From contig OX422200.1 in assembly GCA_949130485.1 (NCBI GenBank), forward strand, positions 449,001-513,000: DNA of 64,000 nucleotides, given 5' to 3'. Source of the stretch: Agelas oroides (Eukaryota; Porifera; Demospongiae; Agelasida; Agelasidae). Each line of letters opens with the position of its first letter. Positions within the stretch are counted from its first letter, which is position 1. Shown here piece by piece: positions 30,891 through 43,265 of this stretch. The position numbers were made by a program, and so were the translations under genes. The notes under the pieces were generated by a model, which was not told the DNA's origin, ran no database searches, and saw nothing but the letters and a program-made list of their open reading frames with translations.

Positions 30891-33700
30891 ATGGCCGAAG
30901 TAAGGACCCGGGGGAATTTCCCTGCACCATAAACACTAACTTGGATAACTGTTAGACCTCTATAATGGTCTCCTTTGCTGTACGTTAGAGAAGCTTGTAG
31001 TGAGCACTGACCTGATGCCTAAATAGGTCAGCACACTTCGTATGTACAGATTGAAGGTGCTCTAATTAGAGTGGACACTCAAGTAACTTCTTCATATGCT
31101 TATTTCATTTCCTTGTTCCTCGGTGTACCCTCCTCCCTGGGTACCTTCACATGTAGGCTTATTTCAAATGGGCTGCCAAGAATGGCAGCAGTGGCCCCTC
31201 CCACTCGGCTGGCACAGGGAAGAGAACAAGGGAGCAGCAGACAAGAGTGGGGAGGAAGAGAAAGAAGGATGGGCAGAGGACCACCTTGGTACCCTCCACG
31301 ACGCGACCATCTTGTATTGTCAGCACTAATGACCACATGGACAGAGAGCCAAGGTACAACAAGTCCACGCATCATTAAGGCTAGGGATACAACTTCTAAC
31401 ATGGCTATATGTACTTTTCAATCATCTACTAACTTGACCTTAGCCAAGTTGACATACTTGTATACAGCAACAGTTACTATCCTTCTTTCTCTTATTCTCC
31501 TCCTCTTCCTTCTTCTCTCATCATTTGCCGGCCTCTCCTCCTCAACCGTTATCCCTACATTTCTATCTTCCTTCACAGATCACCCACTGTATTGGAGGAT
31601 GAGGAGCCTGTGATGGTTGTATCAAACGCCTCCTCCTCCCCCCGCCTCACACAAAGACCCATCTCCCTGGATTCTGCCTCTGGTGATGAGCTCACTAGTG
31701 GCAGTGCAAGTGGAGGAAGGAGGACCCAGAATGATGGTGAGTATATGTAGCTGTGGTAGGATAGGGATCACTGGGACAGAAGGGGTTTCTCTTTACAAGA
31801 AAACGGTGGTAGAAGATTCTGGTCAGTGTGTGTTCCATTCTAGTTACAAAACAATGTGATACTGAATTTGAGGATCCTTCCATCTTAAAGCTGTGTTCTC
31901 ACGCACATACACATACTAGTCTATCAAGCCAGCCCATCTCTCACCCTCCAGAAAAGTGAGAGAGGGGCTGGCTTGATAGCTTTTCTGGAGGGTGAGAGAT
32001 GGTCTGGCTTGATAGATTAATACACATACCTGCTCACACATGGATGCACATACACACAGATGGTTCGAGGGAAGGAGGTGCAGTGGTAGACCTCACCAAC
32101 GACAGTGGCGTGGAGGATGAAGATGTTGTTGACCTCACATCACCCATACAGGTCAGTTTGACCTTTGAACCTGTTGCCATAGTGAATAGCTGATGTACTG
32201 TCTTTCCCTTCCCTCCTGAATTCACTACTGCGACCAATGGCATGCAAAGATTGTAATAGGTAGGTTACATTTGACTTAATATAGAGGGTCCAATAACCTG
32301 AACTTTATATCATTTTAATGTTCCAGATCAGGAATTTCAGCGTTTCACTAGGCAATCTCAGAGAGGAGCTCCAGAGATGGTAATTGTTCAGGAGTCGGAT
32401 GATGAGGTGCAGGTTATCAACTCACCAGTTGTGTAAGTCACTCCAAGGAGGTCTACAGTCACTGTTGTGGGAGGTGGGAGGAATGGTTGAATTAGGGGGA
32501 GTTGAGGGAGAATAGTCTTCTTGTATCTGTGGAGTCCTGCTTGTCTGATACTGTATAGCCGGAAATTTTGACGGGGAATTAAATTTGGCCGTTTGGTGGT
32601 CAGGGTTGAAACCGCCAAATTAAAATCTGCCAATATTATTTCGTACACAACGCGTAATGACAAATTCCATACAGTAGCACTCTTGGCCTCGTCCAGCGCC
32701 CCTCTACACAGCTGTACAAGTAGCTCGGTGGTACAGTGGAACCCCGCTTAACGGACACCCCTCAACAGCGGACACCCACTATATAACGGACAATTCTGAA
32801 GTCCTGACTGTTCTTCCATTCACTTCAATACTTAAGCAACCCCTGAACAGCGGACACCCCGCTACTCCGTATAACGGACAGCTTTTGCGGTCCCAATTGT
32901 ACGTAAACCATACTCAACTACCCCGATTTAGCGGACACTCATCGACCTTTTCAGCAAGATTGTCCACCATCGCTGCTGTAGTTAATAACTTGACATTAAA
33001 TTAGTGCTGTTACTCGTAGTACAAGCCTCTGATTAGCCATCCCTGCCAGCGTACAGCAAAGGAAAGCTCTGAAAATGCAGCCAAGTTTTGCTCAACAGCC
33101 TGATTACGCAGTACCACGCCTACTGGAAATATACCAGAAGCCCCTGAGTTAGGGACACCTCACTATAAGGGACAAAATGTTGGTTCCCAATGGTGTCCGT
33201 TACAAAGGGGTTCCACTGTAGCACACTGCCAGTTTTATTTCTTGTAATTTGCAAACTCATGGCTTTGTCGGTGGCATCTCAGGTTTATCAAGGAGCATTT
33301 TCATCTCTCGCTTGAGGTACTTGAACATTTTTTTTACAGTCAGTTTGGGACCAAACCTCCAAATTTAAAGACCGCCAATATTTCCGGCTATATGGTCTGT
33401 CCTCTTGTTCTCTACCACAGTCCTATAAGCAGATCAACAGCAAGAAAGAGACCCAAGTACTCCTCTAACACCCCCTCCAATCCCCCTCCTCCTCCCCCCT
33501 CCACTAAATCCACTCTCCAATGCCCCATATGTCTGGACACTGCACAACAGTTTGAAAGCTCCGGCCGTAGCCTGGTGACTACTGTGTGTGGACACATATT
33601 CTGTAATGTGTGTATCCGGAACTCCATTCAGAGACAGCATAAGTGTCCCACTTGTCGCAAGAAACTGACACTTAAACAGTACCACGAGTTATTTGTCTAG
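30891..33700 (+). CDS. RNF4: RNF4-like SUMO-targeted ubiquitin ligase
   Basis: RNF4 binds poly-SUMO chains through tandem SIMs and ubiquitinates the modified proteins with its RING domain. Seven exons: 30891-30899, 31157-31353, 31579-31736, 32060-32151, 32250-32259, 32327-32432, 33421-33700. The sum is 852 nt, 283 aa; human RNF4 has 190. The N-terminus is basic (GKRTREQQTRVGRKRKK), like RNF4. SIM-like segments are PVMVVS, AVVDLT, DVVDLT, then IVID and MVIVQESDDE. The RING is CPIC ... CGHIFC ... CPTC, and the end RKKLTLKQYHELFV matches the RNF4 C-terminus that forms the dimer and E2-activating surface. The 10-nt micro-exon 32250-32259 is required for phase and supplies part of a SIM. The first exon codes only MAE. 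The start is the first ATG in the bidirectional promoter region with a matching donor. Confidence 0.88.
31919..32016. repeat. Compound inverted repeat in RNF4 intron 3
   Basis: Segments tatcaagccagcc and ggctggcttgata are arranged as inverted copies, with ctctcaccctccagaaaag and its complement interleaved. The result can form alternative hairpins. No coding content. Confidence 0.7.
32734..33218. mobile_element. pogo/Tigger-type MITE in RNF4 intron 6
   Basis: A 485-bp element flanked by TA on both sides. Its terminal inverted repeats start CAGTGGAACCCC and continue to an AACGGACACC motif at both ends. Internal gcggacac/ataacggac repeats are typical of Tc1-pogo non-autonomous elements. No transposase frame. 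Confidence 0.85.
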
Positions 33701-34099
33701 TTCTGTCACATTGTCTGAGCTCATGTTATCGGCGCAGTTTGCACTGTGTCATGTGATGTCATTCCAAACTCCTCTCGTGTATGTCTGTTTCCACTACAAA
33801 GACATACCACAACTTTCATGTGTTACTGTCTAATTATGCAGCTTCAGTTACCAGTTCAGGAAGTTTAAATTTGAGTCAAGTGAACTTCAAAAACTTGTAG
33901 GACAAAATCACACAAACCCACCCACGCACAGCCATATTTCTTGTGTGTGGGTTCAGAGGAATCAATATCCAGTTACTACAGGAATAGCTAGCTAGCTGCT
34001 AGTGTCTGTATGCAGACCACTGGTGCCTATCTATTGCTGCTATTGAAAAAGCACATCTAGCTACTAGTTTTTCTAAAAAAAAGTCACTGCATATGTGAG
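33701..34099. other. Convergent 3' spacer of the RNF4-like gene and receptor C
   Basis: About 400 bp between two converging stop codons. It should hold both 3' UTRs. I see no repeats or ORFs of note. Confidence 0.7.
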
Positions 34100-37000
34100 T
34101 CATGGGATTTCATAAGCACCTGGCTCTTCCCCCTGGCCACCCTCATAGCTAACTTCTGCATAAGCTGAACACTTCTTCATGGTCATCTCTGTGATCCTGC
34201 ATGAGAACAGGCATGAAGTAGAAGGACAACCTAGATGACTGGTGTATTACAGTAAAACAAAAGTACAGATCATCTCCACGTGGGATGAGATTTTGACTTT
34301 CAAATGGCTATGTTCTACCAAGAGCATTACTTGGACATCAACATGCAGTTAGTTATAATACCATAGAAAGACCCCTGATTGTCCTGTATCCACAATAGAC
34401 TTATACTTTTCTGAGTACAGTCCAGGTGGTGTAGAGGACAAACTGCACACGGCAAAGACAAACCATGCAACTCCTCATACACTGCTTGAGCTATAGAGCT
34501 GACAGATAATAACATGCAGAAATGACTGCTGTGATCTTCTCACCTCTGGGATTCACTTGCTGTCTTAGAGGTAGACCTGCATGGTACAATAATATAATAA
34601 GTTCCATCAGAGATCAAAATACCTCACGATAATGATTACCTCCAGATGACTGAAGATTGTATAACAGCCACCACTAGGAGAACCACCACTGCTAATACTG
34701 CGACTCCTGCCACTGCCCAAGCTAACAAGTCCAATGAAACTGTTGTACAGCAAATGTACACAGTAACAAACACCGAGCTACCTCATCCCCAGGCCAGGTT
34801 CTCTTGGCATAATGGAACCAAGGTTTACCAAGAGCCTAGCTATAGCATAATATTACCTGGGTCTTCTGTAGGGCATGTGGATGGTGTGCCTGGAGTTAAG
34901 TTGAAACCACAAGATTAGTCGTACAGAAGATATACACTATTAATCCCAGCATACCTGGAGTACTGTTGACAAGATTGCCAAAAGGACCAGTGGTTTGATT
35001 ATTCACTGCTGCCACTTGGAATGTGTACAGAGAAGCGTTTGGAGTCAGTCCAGAAACAGTAGTCTCGTGAATTGGGCCATCAGTTACTACAGTCTGCACA
35101 GCCCCACCACACATGGACTGATACTGCACAAGGTAGTGGGTGACTGCTCCACTTCCATTGAAGCACTGAACCTCACTCCAGGAGACATTTACAGTGGTGG
35201 GGTTCACTGCAGTGACTGTTACCAGCTGTGGAGCTCCTGTACAGTTGAGAAAATCAGACTGTATGCATGATCATGCACAGCTTGCTTGTAACTTACCTCC
35301 CAGTATGATGGGTTCACTGAATAGACCAGTTCCATTGACATTGACTGCTGCCACTTGGAAAGCATACTCAGTGTTTGGAGTAAGGCCATCAATTCGGATG
35401 CTACTTGTTGCTTCTGCCTTGCTCCCCTGCATATCTCTATCAGCACCACAGGTTGCATAATACCTCACAACATAGCCAGTGATGGGCCCATTTTGTTGGA
35501 CACAAGGCACTTCTCTCCACCTGAGAGATGCTTTACTGGGTTGCACAAACATACCCTGCAGTGACTGTGGAGCTCCTGAGGGAACTGAGCATGTAAGGGG
35601 TGCTGATTACATTGGCTATTGCTAGTTTGGCTATGTATTAATTATGACATCATTTTTGAGTACAGTATTATTACAAGTTGTGGAAGTACAGTAAAAGTTG
35701 GTGATTACAAAAAAGTAACGAAGTGCATCCTACTAAGTATGCAAGTGTTGAAGGAATTCATCTCCTACCTGCTGTGAATGTCCTTGCATACACTGGGCCA
35801 ATAGAGAACACTCTACCTCCACTGAACCCAGACTGGTTGACAGTGAAAGTGTAGTTTATTCCTTCTTGCAGTGTATCAAACATGTGCTCCTGGCGATCTG
35901 TCTCCAGCCTTCCCTCATCAACATAGGCCCCACACGTCCCCCTGTAGTAGATGTGGTACTGCTGTGTGTGGCAGGGAGCCACCCATGTCAGACGTACTGA
36001 GGCAGGGGACAGTACAACTGCTGAGAGACTGTGAGGACCTGAACGGATAGACATCATGTGACCACAAATCTGTGTTTCCACAAACATTCAGTATACCTTG
36101 TAGTGGAAGGAATGCTACCCCCTCCCTCCTGTACTCTCCAGCAGTGGCCACCACAGCAATAGTGTAGTTTGTGTTGCATTGGAGGTCAGTGAGAGTAGCT
36201 GCAGCTGCCTCTGGGTTTCTGAGCTGCAGGGAGGACTCACCACCTCCCTCAGGACGGTAGGTCACAGTGGTGGTGTGGAAGCAGTCAGGAGCTGGCCCTG
36301 AACTAGACCATCGCCATGTTACCCTGACACTTGAGGCACTTGTGAACTGAGCAGTGATGTTAGTGGGAGTGGGAGGGGCTGGAGTGGTACAGTGGTACAA
36401 AGTACAGTACATTGTATGAAAGATTGCAATGCACAGTCATATCACCTCATACCTCTTGCTGGCAGAGAAACTGTTTTAGATACACTTGTTTTACCAGTTT
36501 GACCACCACTGGCATGAACCCAGACAGTGTACACTGTATCACACTGGAGATTGAGCAAGGTGGCACTGGTTGCTGCTACTGTACTGCCCGCTGTGTACAT
36601 CAATAGAGAGCCTCCCTCGGGTTGGTAGTCAACTCTAACATTGCCAACACACATGGATAGACCCTGACGTGACCACTGCCATGACACACTGATACTTGTA
36701 TTATCTGCAGTGGCTTCAGCTGTCACTCCAACTGGGGCAGGTATATCTGTAAAATGGCAGTGCCACCATCATGTTATTGACCTGTAAATATCTCATACAC
36801 ACAATTTTCATTACCTCCCACAAGCACTTGCACTGCACTACCAGTCACTGTGGAACGTGTGCCACCTGGCTCTCCAGTCACCACCACAGTGATGTAGTAA
36901 TATGTACCACACTGAAGGCCAGTCTGCATGACCTCAGTTTGTGATGTATTGGTAGTTGTGTTGGTTGCTACTACAGCCCCATGACTACTAGTTCTGAAGT

Positions 37001-37317
37001 CCACCCTCACAGATATCACACACTGTGGTGGTGCTGTTGTGCTCCAGGTCACTCTAGCAGCAGGGGTTGAGCCACTCACACTCTCAGCACTCACAGTGAC
37101 AGTGTAGGATGAAAACTGAACAGCTGCAATTGAGAATGAAAATTCTGCATGAAGATGGTAAGTTGTGCTAAAACTCTTGTTTACACAATACAAAGTGTTT
37201 AGTAGTACCTGTGAGGGAGCAGCTATGTGATGCTAGCACCAGATGAGAGCTGCAGAGCACCACAAGAGTAACAAGAAGGCACCATGGCATGCAACACCGG
37301 ACGTGAAGTGAATGCAT
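34100..37317 (-). CDS. FN3 receptor C: six FN3 domains, TM, YEIP tail
   Basis: Single-pass surface protein of unknown ligand. Eleven exons: 37209-37317 (signal peptide), FN3 exons 36815-37123, 36453-36746, 36097-36378, 35769-36038, 35297-35575 and 34955-35236, then 34857-34889, 34640-34739 (TM), 34544-34576 and 34100-34196. The sum is 2088 nt, 695 aa. Every FN3 domain is one exon bounded by phase-1 introns, so domains can be shuffled. Several FN3 domains carry a Cys pair (EVQC ... SMCGG, APCHT ... GTCG), suggesting an internal disulfide unusual for FN3. A 10-residue stalk with TCPTEDP precedes the TM helix near 627-648. The short cytosolic tail contains SAYAEVSYEGG and ends AYEIP. There is no kinase or phosphatase domain. 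The ectodomain matches receptors D, E and F. Confidence 0.85.
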
Positions 37318-38222
37318 TGTTGAGCTGACTAGTAGCTACTAAGTTACACTCCTTCCTGAATATATGTACATAAAAGAGTTGATGGTAAACTAGTCTAATA
37401 ATGTTTTGGAACTAGAGCCTAGTTTACACTTAGTACTGATGATTTTTGGAAATGACCACATTAATTACTTAGTTTGTTAGTTTACATAAAATTCTCCCAA
37501 ACTGCATTAGTGTGCATTCTAGACAATTTGTAAACAGCTACCAGTCAACACCACTATCATAAGCAATGCTGTCACTCTAGTTGCTTATGTTTACCACCAC
37601 ATACATAGCTACAAGTAATTGGAGAATGCTTCTGTGTTGCACAGTAGGCCACTTTCTTTCCTATCCTCGGCTTTTGTGTGGTGCGGGCTGGAGTAGAACT
37701 CATACTGGTAGCCATGGCAATGTGTATGGTAACGACCAAGGCCCGCCCCTGCATGTCGGCCAGACCCTGCACGTTGGCCAGACCCAACCAGTATATAGCC
37801 ATGGGTTGACACTGAAATTCAACAAACATGCCACAAACCAGCATGCAAATAAAAATGCTTCGCATCATTCTTAGCTAGCTACAGTACAATGTGTTAGGTA
37901 GGCTCTTAAGGCCTGCTTCAATGGAAAAGCATTTCAAGCCATTCTACAAAGCCAGAGAGACTTCTTGAGTTTGATTCAGCAGCCTCCAGGTTGAGACCTA
38001 AGCTATGAGGTTATTGGTTGTTGTTTTGAAGTATCAAGTTTCCTTAAATGTTGCTGTCCTAACTGAGAAAGCAAACAAGATGTACGTATCAAGTAAACTA
38101 GCTCGTAGCTAATTGCTACAAAAACTATACTTGTAAACATGCTTCATCAAAACCAAAAGAAAACCTAGCTACAAATTGTCTCATCTACTGCATGTATTTG
38201 TTCGTTAGTCACTGTGCACAAG
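37318..38222. other. Spacer between receptors C and D
   Basis: About 900 bp containing the receptor C promoter and the receptor D 3' UTR. It includes AT-rich sequence and a tandem ggccagaccc duplication near 37755-37790. I see no gene. Confidence 0.6.
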
Positions 38223-41200
38223 TCATGGGATTTCATAAACTTGTGGCTCCACCCTCTGGTCACCATCATTGCCAACCTCTTTATAAGCTGGACACTCTTT
38301 CATAGTGATGTCAGTGATCCTGCATGAGAACATGAAGACATGCCAGTAGGTATAACATGTAAACCTACATGCAGCGGGCACAGCAAATCATATTATTCTC
38401 CCTATGAGGTGATGCTCTTTCTCTTTCAACAAACCAACAGCTTTATTGAGTAATCAACAGTTTATTTTACATTATTTTAATTCATAACTTACCCTTCTGA
38501 TTGTTTGGGTGATGTTGAGTACACACTGCACACAGCAAAGACAAATCAACTCACACAATGCTTGTGTCAATACCTGGTAGACTACATAAACATGCAGCAA
38601 GAACTGTTGCATTTACCTCTGGGACTGACTTGTTGTCTTAGACGTAGACCTGTATGGTATACAATGACCCTAAAATAAGCTCAAGATGATAACAATGATT
38701 GTTTGTTTACCTCCTGGACCAGATGACTGTAAACTGTCCAACAACAACAACCACCATGAGAATAAACACAGTGAGAACCAACACTGCTGCAACACCTGTC
38801 ACTGCCCAAACTTCTTGGCCATCTGATGGAGCTGCTGTCTCGTCTACTGGAGCCGTAGTCTCATTGGATGGATCTGTTGTACAGCAAAATATACACCGTA
38901 GCCTCATCCCCAGGCTATTGCCCTAGTTTTATTTCATTCCCATGCAGTACGTACACATGCATAGGGAGAGAGCCTGGAAACAATGGCTTATAGAAGTTAT
39001 ACATAATTATTGTGAATCCCTAGCGTTACCTTGTCTGTAGTCTTCCGTTGGACATGTGGGTGGTGTACCTGGAGTCAAGTTTTGTACAGTTGTATTACCA
39101 CATAAGGTAGGTTGACTTTTCAAAATCATCCCTACTTACCTAGAGATAATACAACAAAATTGCCAAAAGGACCAGTGGTTTGATTATTCACTGCTGCCAC
39201 TTGGAATGTGTACAGAGAAGCATTTGGAGTCAGTCCAGAAACAGTACTCTCATTAACTGGGCCATCAGTTACATTATTCTGCACAGCCCCACCACACATG
39301 GACTGATACTGTACAAGGTAGTGGGTGACTGCTCCACTTCCATTGAAGCACTGAACCTCACTCCAGGAGACTGTTACAGTGGTGGAGTTCACTGGAGTGA
39401 CTGTCACCAACTGTGGAGCTCCTACATTTGCAAGAAGTGGTGCATAATCAATATGTTATACCTATCACTGTCTACATACATGTACCCCATAGCTGCAGAA
39501 TCAAGTAGCTAGCTAAGTGGCACATGAGTTACCTCCCAGTATGATGGGTTCACTGAATGGCCCTGTTCCATTGAAGTTGACTGCTGCCGCTTGAAAGGCA
39601 TACTCAGTGTTTGGAGTAAGGCCATCGATGGTGTCACCTGTTGTCACTACTGAATTGTTTCGCTGCACATTTATGTCAGCACCACAGGTTGCATAATACT
39701 TCACAACATAGCCAGTAATGGGCCCATTTTGTTGGACGCAAGGCACCTCTCTCCATCTGAGGAATACTTTAGTGGGTTGCACAAACCATACTGCCTCCAG
39801 TGCCTGTGGAGCTCCTGAGGGAACTGAGTATGCAAGAAGTTTTGAGTTGATGTCTTAAGTTAGCTCTACATATACCTGTATTTACCTGCTGTGAAGGTCT
39901 TTGCATACACTGGGCCAGTAGAGAATACTCTACCTCCACTGAACCCAGACTGGTTGACAGTGAAAGTGTAGTTTATGTCTTCCTGGAGTCCATCAACTGT
40001 GTGCTCCTGATGATCTGTCTCCAAACTGCCCTCATCAACATAGCCACCACACGTCCCTCTGTAGTAGATGTGGTACTGCTGTGTGTGGCAGGGAGCCACC
40101 CATGTCAGATGTACTGAGGCAGGAGACAGCACAACTGCTGAGAGACTGTGAGGACCTAAAGGGATAGATACCTTAGGTTTATAATAACATCATAAACACC
40201 ATAGACTTTCGGATACCTTACACTGGAAGAAATGCAACAAAGACACAATCAATGATACATTGATTTGCCACATATACAGCAGCTTGATAAGCCATTGACA
40301 TGTGACCACAATAAGTTCAACTACCATTTGCTGACTATACCTTGTAGTGGAGGGAAAGTTAACCCCTTGCTCCTGTACTCTCCAGCAGTGGCCACCACAG
40401 TGATGGTGTAGTTTGTGTTGCACTGGAGGCCAGTGAGGGTGGCCTCTGTTGCTGCTGGGTCACTGAGCTGCAGGGAGGACTCACCACCTCCCTCAGGACG
40501 GTAGGTCACAGTGGTGGTGTTGAAGCAGTCAGGAGCCAGACCTGAACTAGACCATCGCCATGTTACCCTGACACTTGAGGTACTTGTGAACCAAGCAGTG
40601 ACCCCAGTGGGAGTGGGCGGGGCTGGAGTGGTACAGTGGTACGAAATGTTGTGAACTGTATGAAAGACTGCAATAAACATAATATGCACATACACATGCA
40701 CACCTCCTGAAAATATCACTGCATGTACCTATAGCTATACCTCTTGCTGGTAGATAAACCATTCTGAGGTCACTCCTTGTATCATTTGAACCACCCCTGG
40801 CATAAACCCAAATTGTATACAATGTGTTGCACTGGAGATTGGGCAAGGTGGCACTGGTTGCTGTTGTGCCCACTGTGTATGTTTGCAGAGAGCCTCCCTC
40901 AGGTTCACAGTAAACTCTAGTGAAGCCCAGACAGAGGAGTAAATCCAGGTTGGACCACTCCCATGACACTCTAATGCTTGTGTTGTCTGTAGTAACTTCG
41001 GCTCTCACTCCAACTGGGGCTGGTATATCTGTACAATGACATAATTACCATCAACTTGCTAAAATTGTTAAAATGGACCCAATGTTCAAACTTTACCTCC
41101 ATTAACAAGCACCTGCACTGCATTGCTACTCGCTGTGGGACGTATACCATCTGAGGTTACTCCAGTAACTACCACAACTGTGATGTAGTAGTATGTATCA

Positions 41201-42007
41201 CACTGGAGGCCAGTCTGAACGACTGCAGTGCCTGATGTATCATCAGTTGTGTAGGTTGCTACCACAGGCCCAGTGCTCCTAGTTCTGAACTCCACCCTCA
41301 CAGATGCCACACACTCAGGTGGTATTGTCGTGTTCCAGGTCACTCTAGCAGCAGGGGTTGGGCCATCCACACTCTCAGCACTTGCAGTAACCATGGAGAA
41401 TGTAAACTGAGCAGCTGCATAAAAATTTGGAAAATATTACACCCCAAGTGGATAGTAATGAATGAATGAATGTTGAGAAAAGTCATACGAGTGCTTGCAA
41501 ATGCCTACTATTTTATATAGTCATTCTCTCCCAGGCTAACCAGGGCCTACTCAACTTGCGACTTGGAGTTCTTAAGCCTGCTGAGCACTAACAAGACAGC
41601 TACTTCATACTCCTATGATATATAGTCCTACATTTAACCACTGAAGGACCCCAGTAAATTACACAGGGAACCCCGTAGCTAGATTATGTTTCTTTGATTG
41701 CCTAACCATTAACATAATTTGGCCCATATACCGGTGTGTTCACATTATGCATAGCTAGCTACCCCTCCACTATAGCATCCAGTTGCGGCTGGTAGCTAAG
41801 TACCAATAGGACAAGCATGCACAAGTGCCTGAACTATAGCAAAGATAGTGTACCAATGTTCTGCTATCATTTACACTTTGCACTTAGTTCAAAATATCAT
41901 GTATATAACTACTATTAGCTACCTGAGATGAAACATGTCTGGCCTCCAACTAGCATCCAGCTGTAGCTGCTAAGCACCAACAAAATGCACAACAATTCAC
42001 TGGCCAT
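38223..42007 (-). CDS. FN3 receptor D: six FN3 domains, TM, YEIP tail
   Basis: Paralogue of C with the same layout. Exons: 41923-42007 (signal peptide, MASELLCILLVLSS), FN3 exons 41097-41414, 40741-41028, 40341-40622, 39886-40155, 39533-39814 and 39140-39421, stalk 39030-39068, TM 38711-38873, 38617-38649, 38223-38319. The sum is 2139 nt, 712 aa. The stalk is longer than in C and rich in Thr/Pro/Glu with an N-glycosylation NET. The TM is a run of V/L near 640-662, followed by IWSRR. The tail reads ITDITMKECPAYKEVG and ends VYEIP. Signal peptide and tail are closer to E than to C. The Tyr residues are candidate SH2 or PTB docking sites once phosphorylated (inference). The ligand is unknown. 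Confidence 0.85.
41760..41830 (-). pseudogene. Relic signal-peptide exon within receptor D intron 1
   Basis: On the minus strand the sequence resembles the signal exons of D, E and F (TTGGTACTTAGCTACCAGC then CAACTGGATGC) but has no usable start or donor. It looks like a decayed duplicate. Confidence 0.4.
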
Positions 42008-42289
42008 GTCCGTTGAAGGCTGCGTATTATCCTGTTCTGTAATCAAACTATGTGGTTTCCAGATGGTGTAGTTTGTTTATGTTGCTAATCTAAACCACTT
42101 TGTGAATGGTGTTAGGCTTACAATTCTCTCAGTGATCCTGCAATCATAGAGGCATGTACAGTGTACAGTTACCACCACACAAAACCTTCACTAATGCTAT
42201 AGCTAGAATGCAAAGAACTAACAGTGTATACATAAAACCTGAGAGAAAGATGCTAGTGCGTCACAGCTAGCAACCAAAAAGGGAGCAAT

Positions 42290-42376
42290 TCTGTACTCCG
42301 ACTAGGATCCATCCAGTTACAGCTGTCAACTCAGTACCAACAAGATGAACAACAATACACCGGCCATGTCCATCTG
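42290..42376 (-). pseudogene. Relic signal-peptide exon upstream of receptor D
   Basis: Starts ATGGCCGGTGTATTG and encodes [13 protein letters not shown], like the D/E/F signal peptides, but then hits an in-frame TGA where they read on. The following bases still align with the GGATG part of the family. It is a dead first exon from a lost tandem copy. Confidence 0.7.
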
Positions 42377-43265
42377 TTACCATGGAGGCATAGCATACCT
42401 AAAGTATGTAACAGCTGTCAACTACTCTAATGTTTTCAAGCACTCTGCCACTAAGTCAACAATTGATGTAAGTATCATAATCGGAGGCATATATTATTGA
42501 TGATAAAGTACTACTAATTTACTATCTATAATATGGTACCCAAGATAAGCAAAGAACAAACATCCTTTTGTGTGTTGCAACTGGAATAGAACTAACTCTC
42601 ACACAATGACTAGTGTACAGAGTCACCCACTACAAAGGATGCCTACAGTGGAAGTTCGAAACTCATGCAGAAATGTGAGCATGCCTCAATGTTAACATTC
42701 ACACAGATATTTTTGTTTTCAGGATGTTCATAGACAAGATAGCTAGCCATTTCTTTAAAGTCATGTAGCAGTTTTTTGAATCACAAATGCAAGAATAGCG
42801 AGACTCCCTCTGGAACATTCTGGACATGATCAGCAGCATACGTGATGACTGCAGCCAGCAGGAGTCCAGATCAGAAGAGAGTCAGTTGCAAGATGTCCAA
42901 AGATAAACTGTATGACAACAACTGCAGGAGAGTATAGGACATGGGGACTTCTGCAGAACAACTGGTGAGGTAGTGTAGGACAGGGACTACCTCACCAGTC
43001 CTCCTGCAAGAGTTCCCATGTCCTAATAGGATTCAGAGGTGTTATTTGCAACAGTAGGCACTCATGAATGATGATGTTGTTGTTGTTTTTTTGCTGAGAG
43101 AGTGAGAAATCCACTTGAAAAAATCCCAGCTGGATCCCGGAATTTTTTTTCTGTGGATTTATTCCTTGCTCTGCTCTCAGCAAAAAAAGGGGGAATTGCT
43201 GAGACCTGGAAAGGAGGAGCTGCTGAGACTTGAGGAGTTGATTTTTCAAAATCATCCCTACTTAC
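42377..43265. other. Spacer with two inverted repeats
   Basis: No gene seen. At 42920-43025 there are inverted segments around actgcaggagag / cctcctgcaagag with tgtcctaat. At 43088-43190 tttttttgctgagag pairs with ctctcagcaaaaaaa. The latter resembles an old MITE. Confidence 0.5.

Noticed and set aside
34327..34515. Extra coding exon for receptor C (AQAVYEELHG frame)
   Set aside because: The phase does not fit between the 34544-34576 and 34100-34196 exons, which join directly in phase 2, and D and E lack it as coding sequence.
35194..35460. Plus-strand ORFs opposite FN3 exons (also near 39180, 43312, 45802)
   Set aside because: They recur only because the minus-strand FN3 exons are conserved; they have no independent signal.
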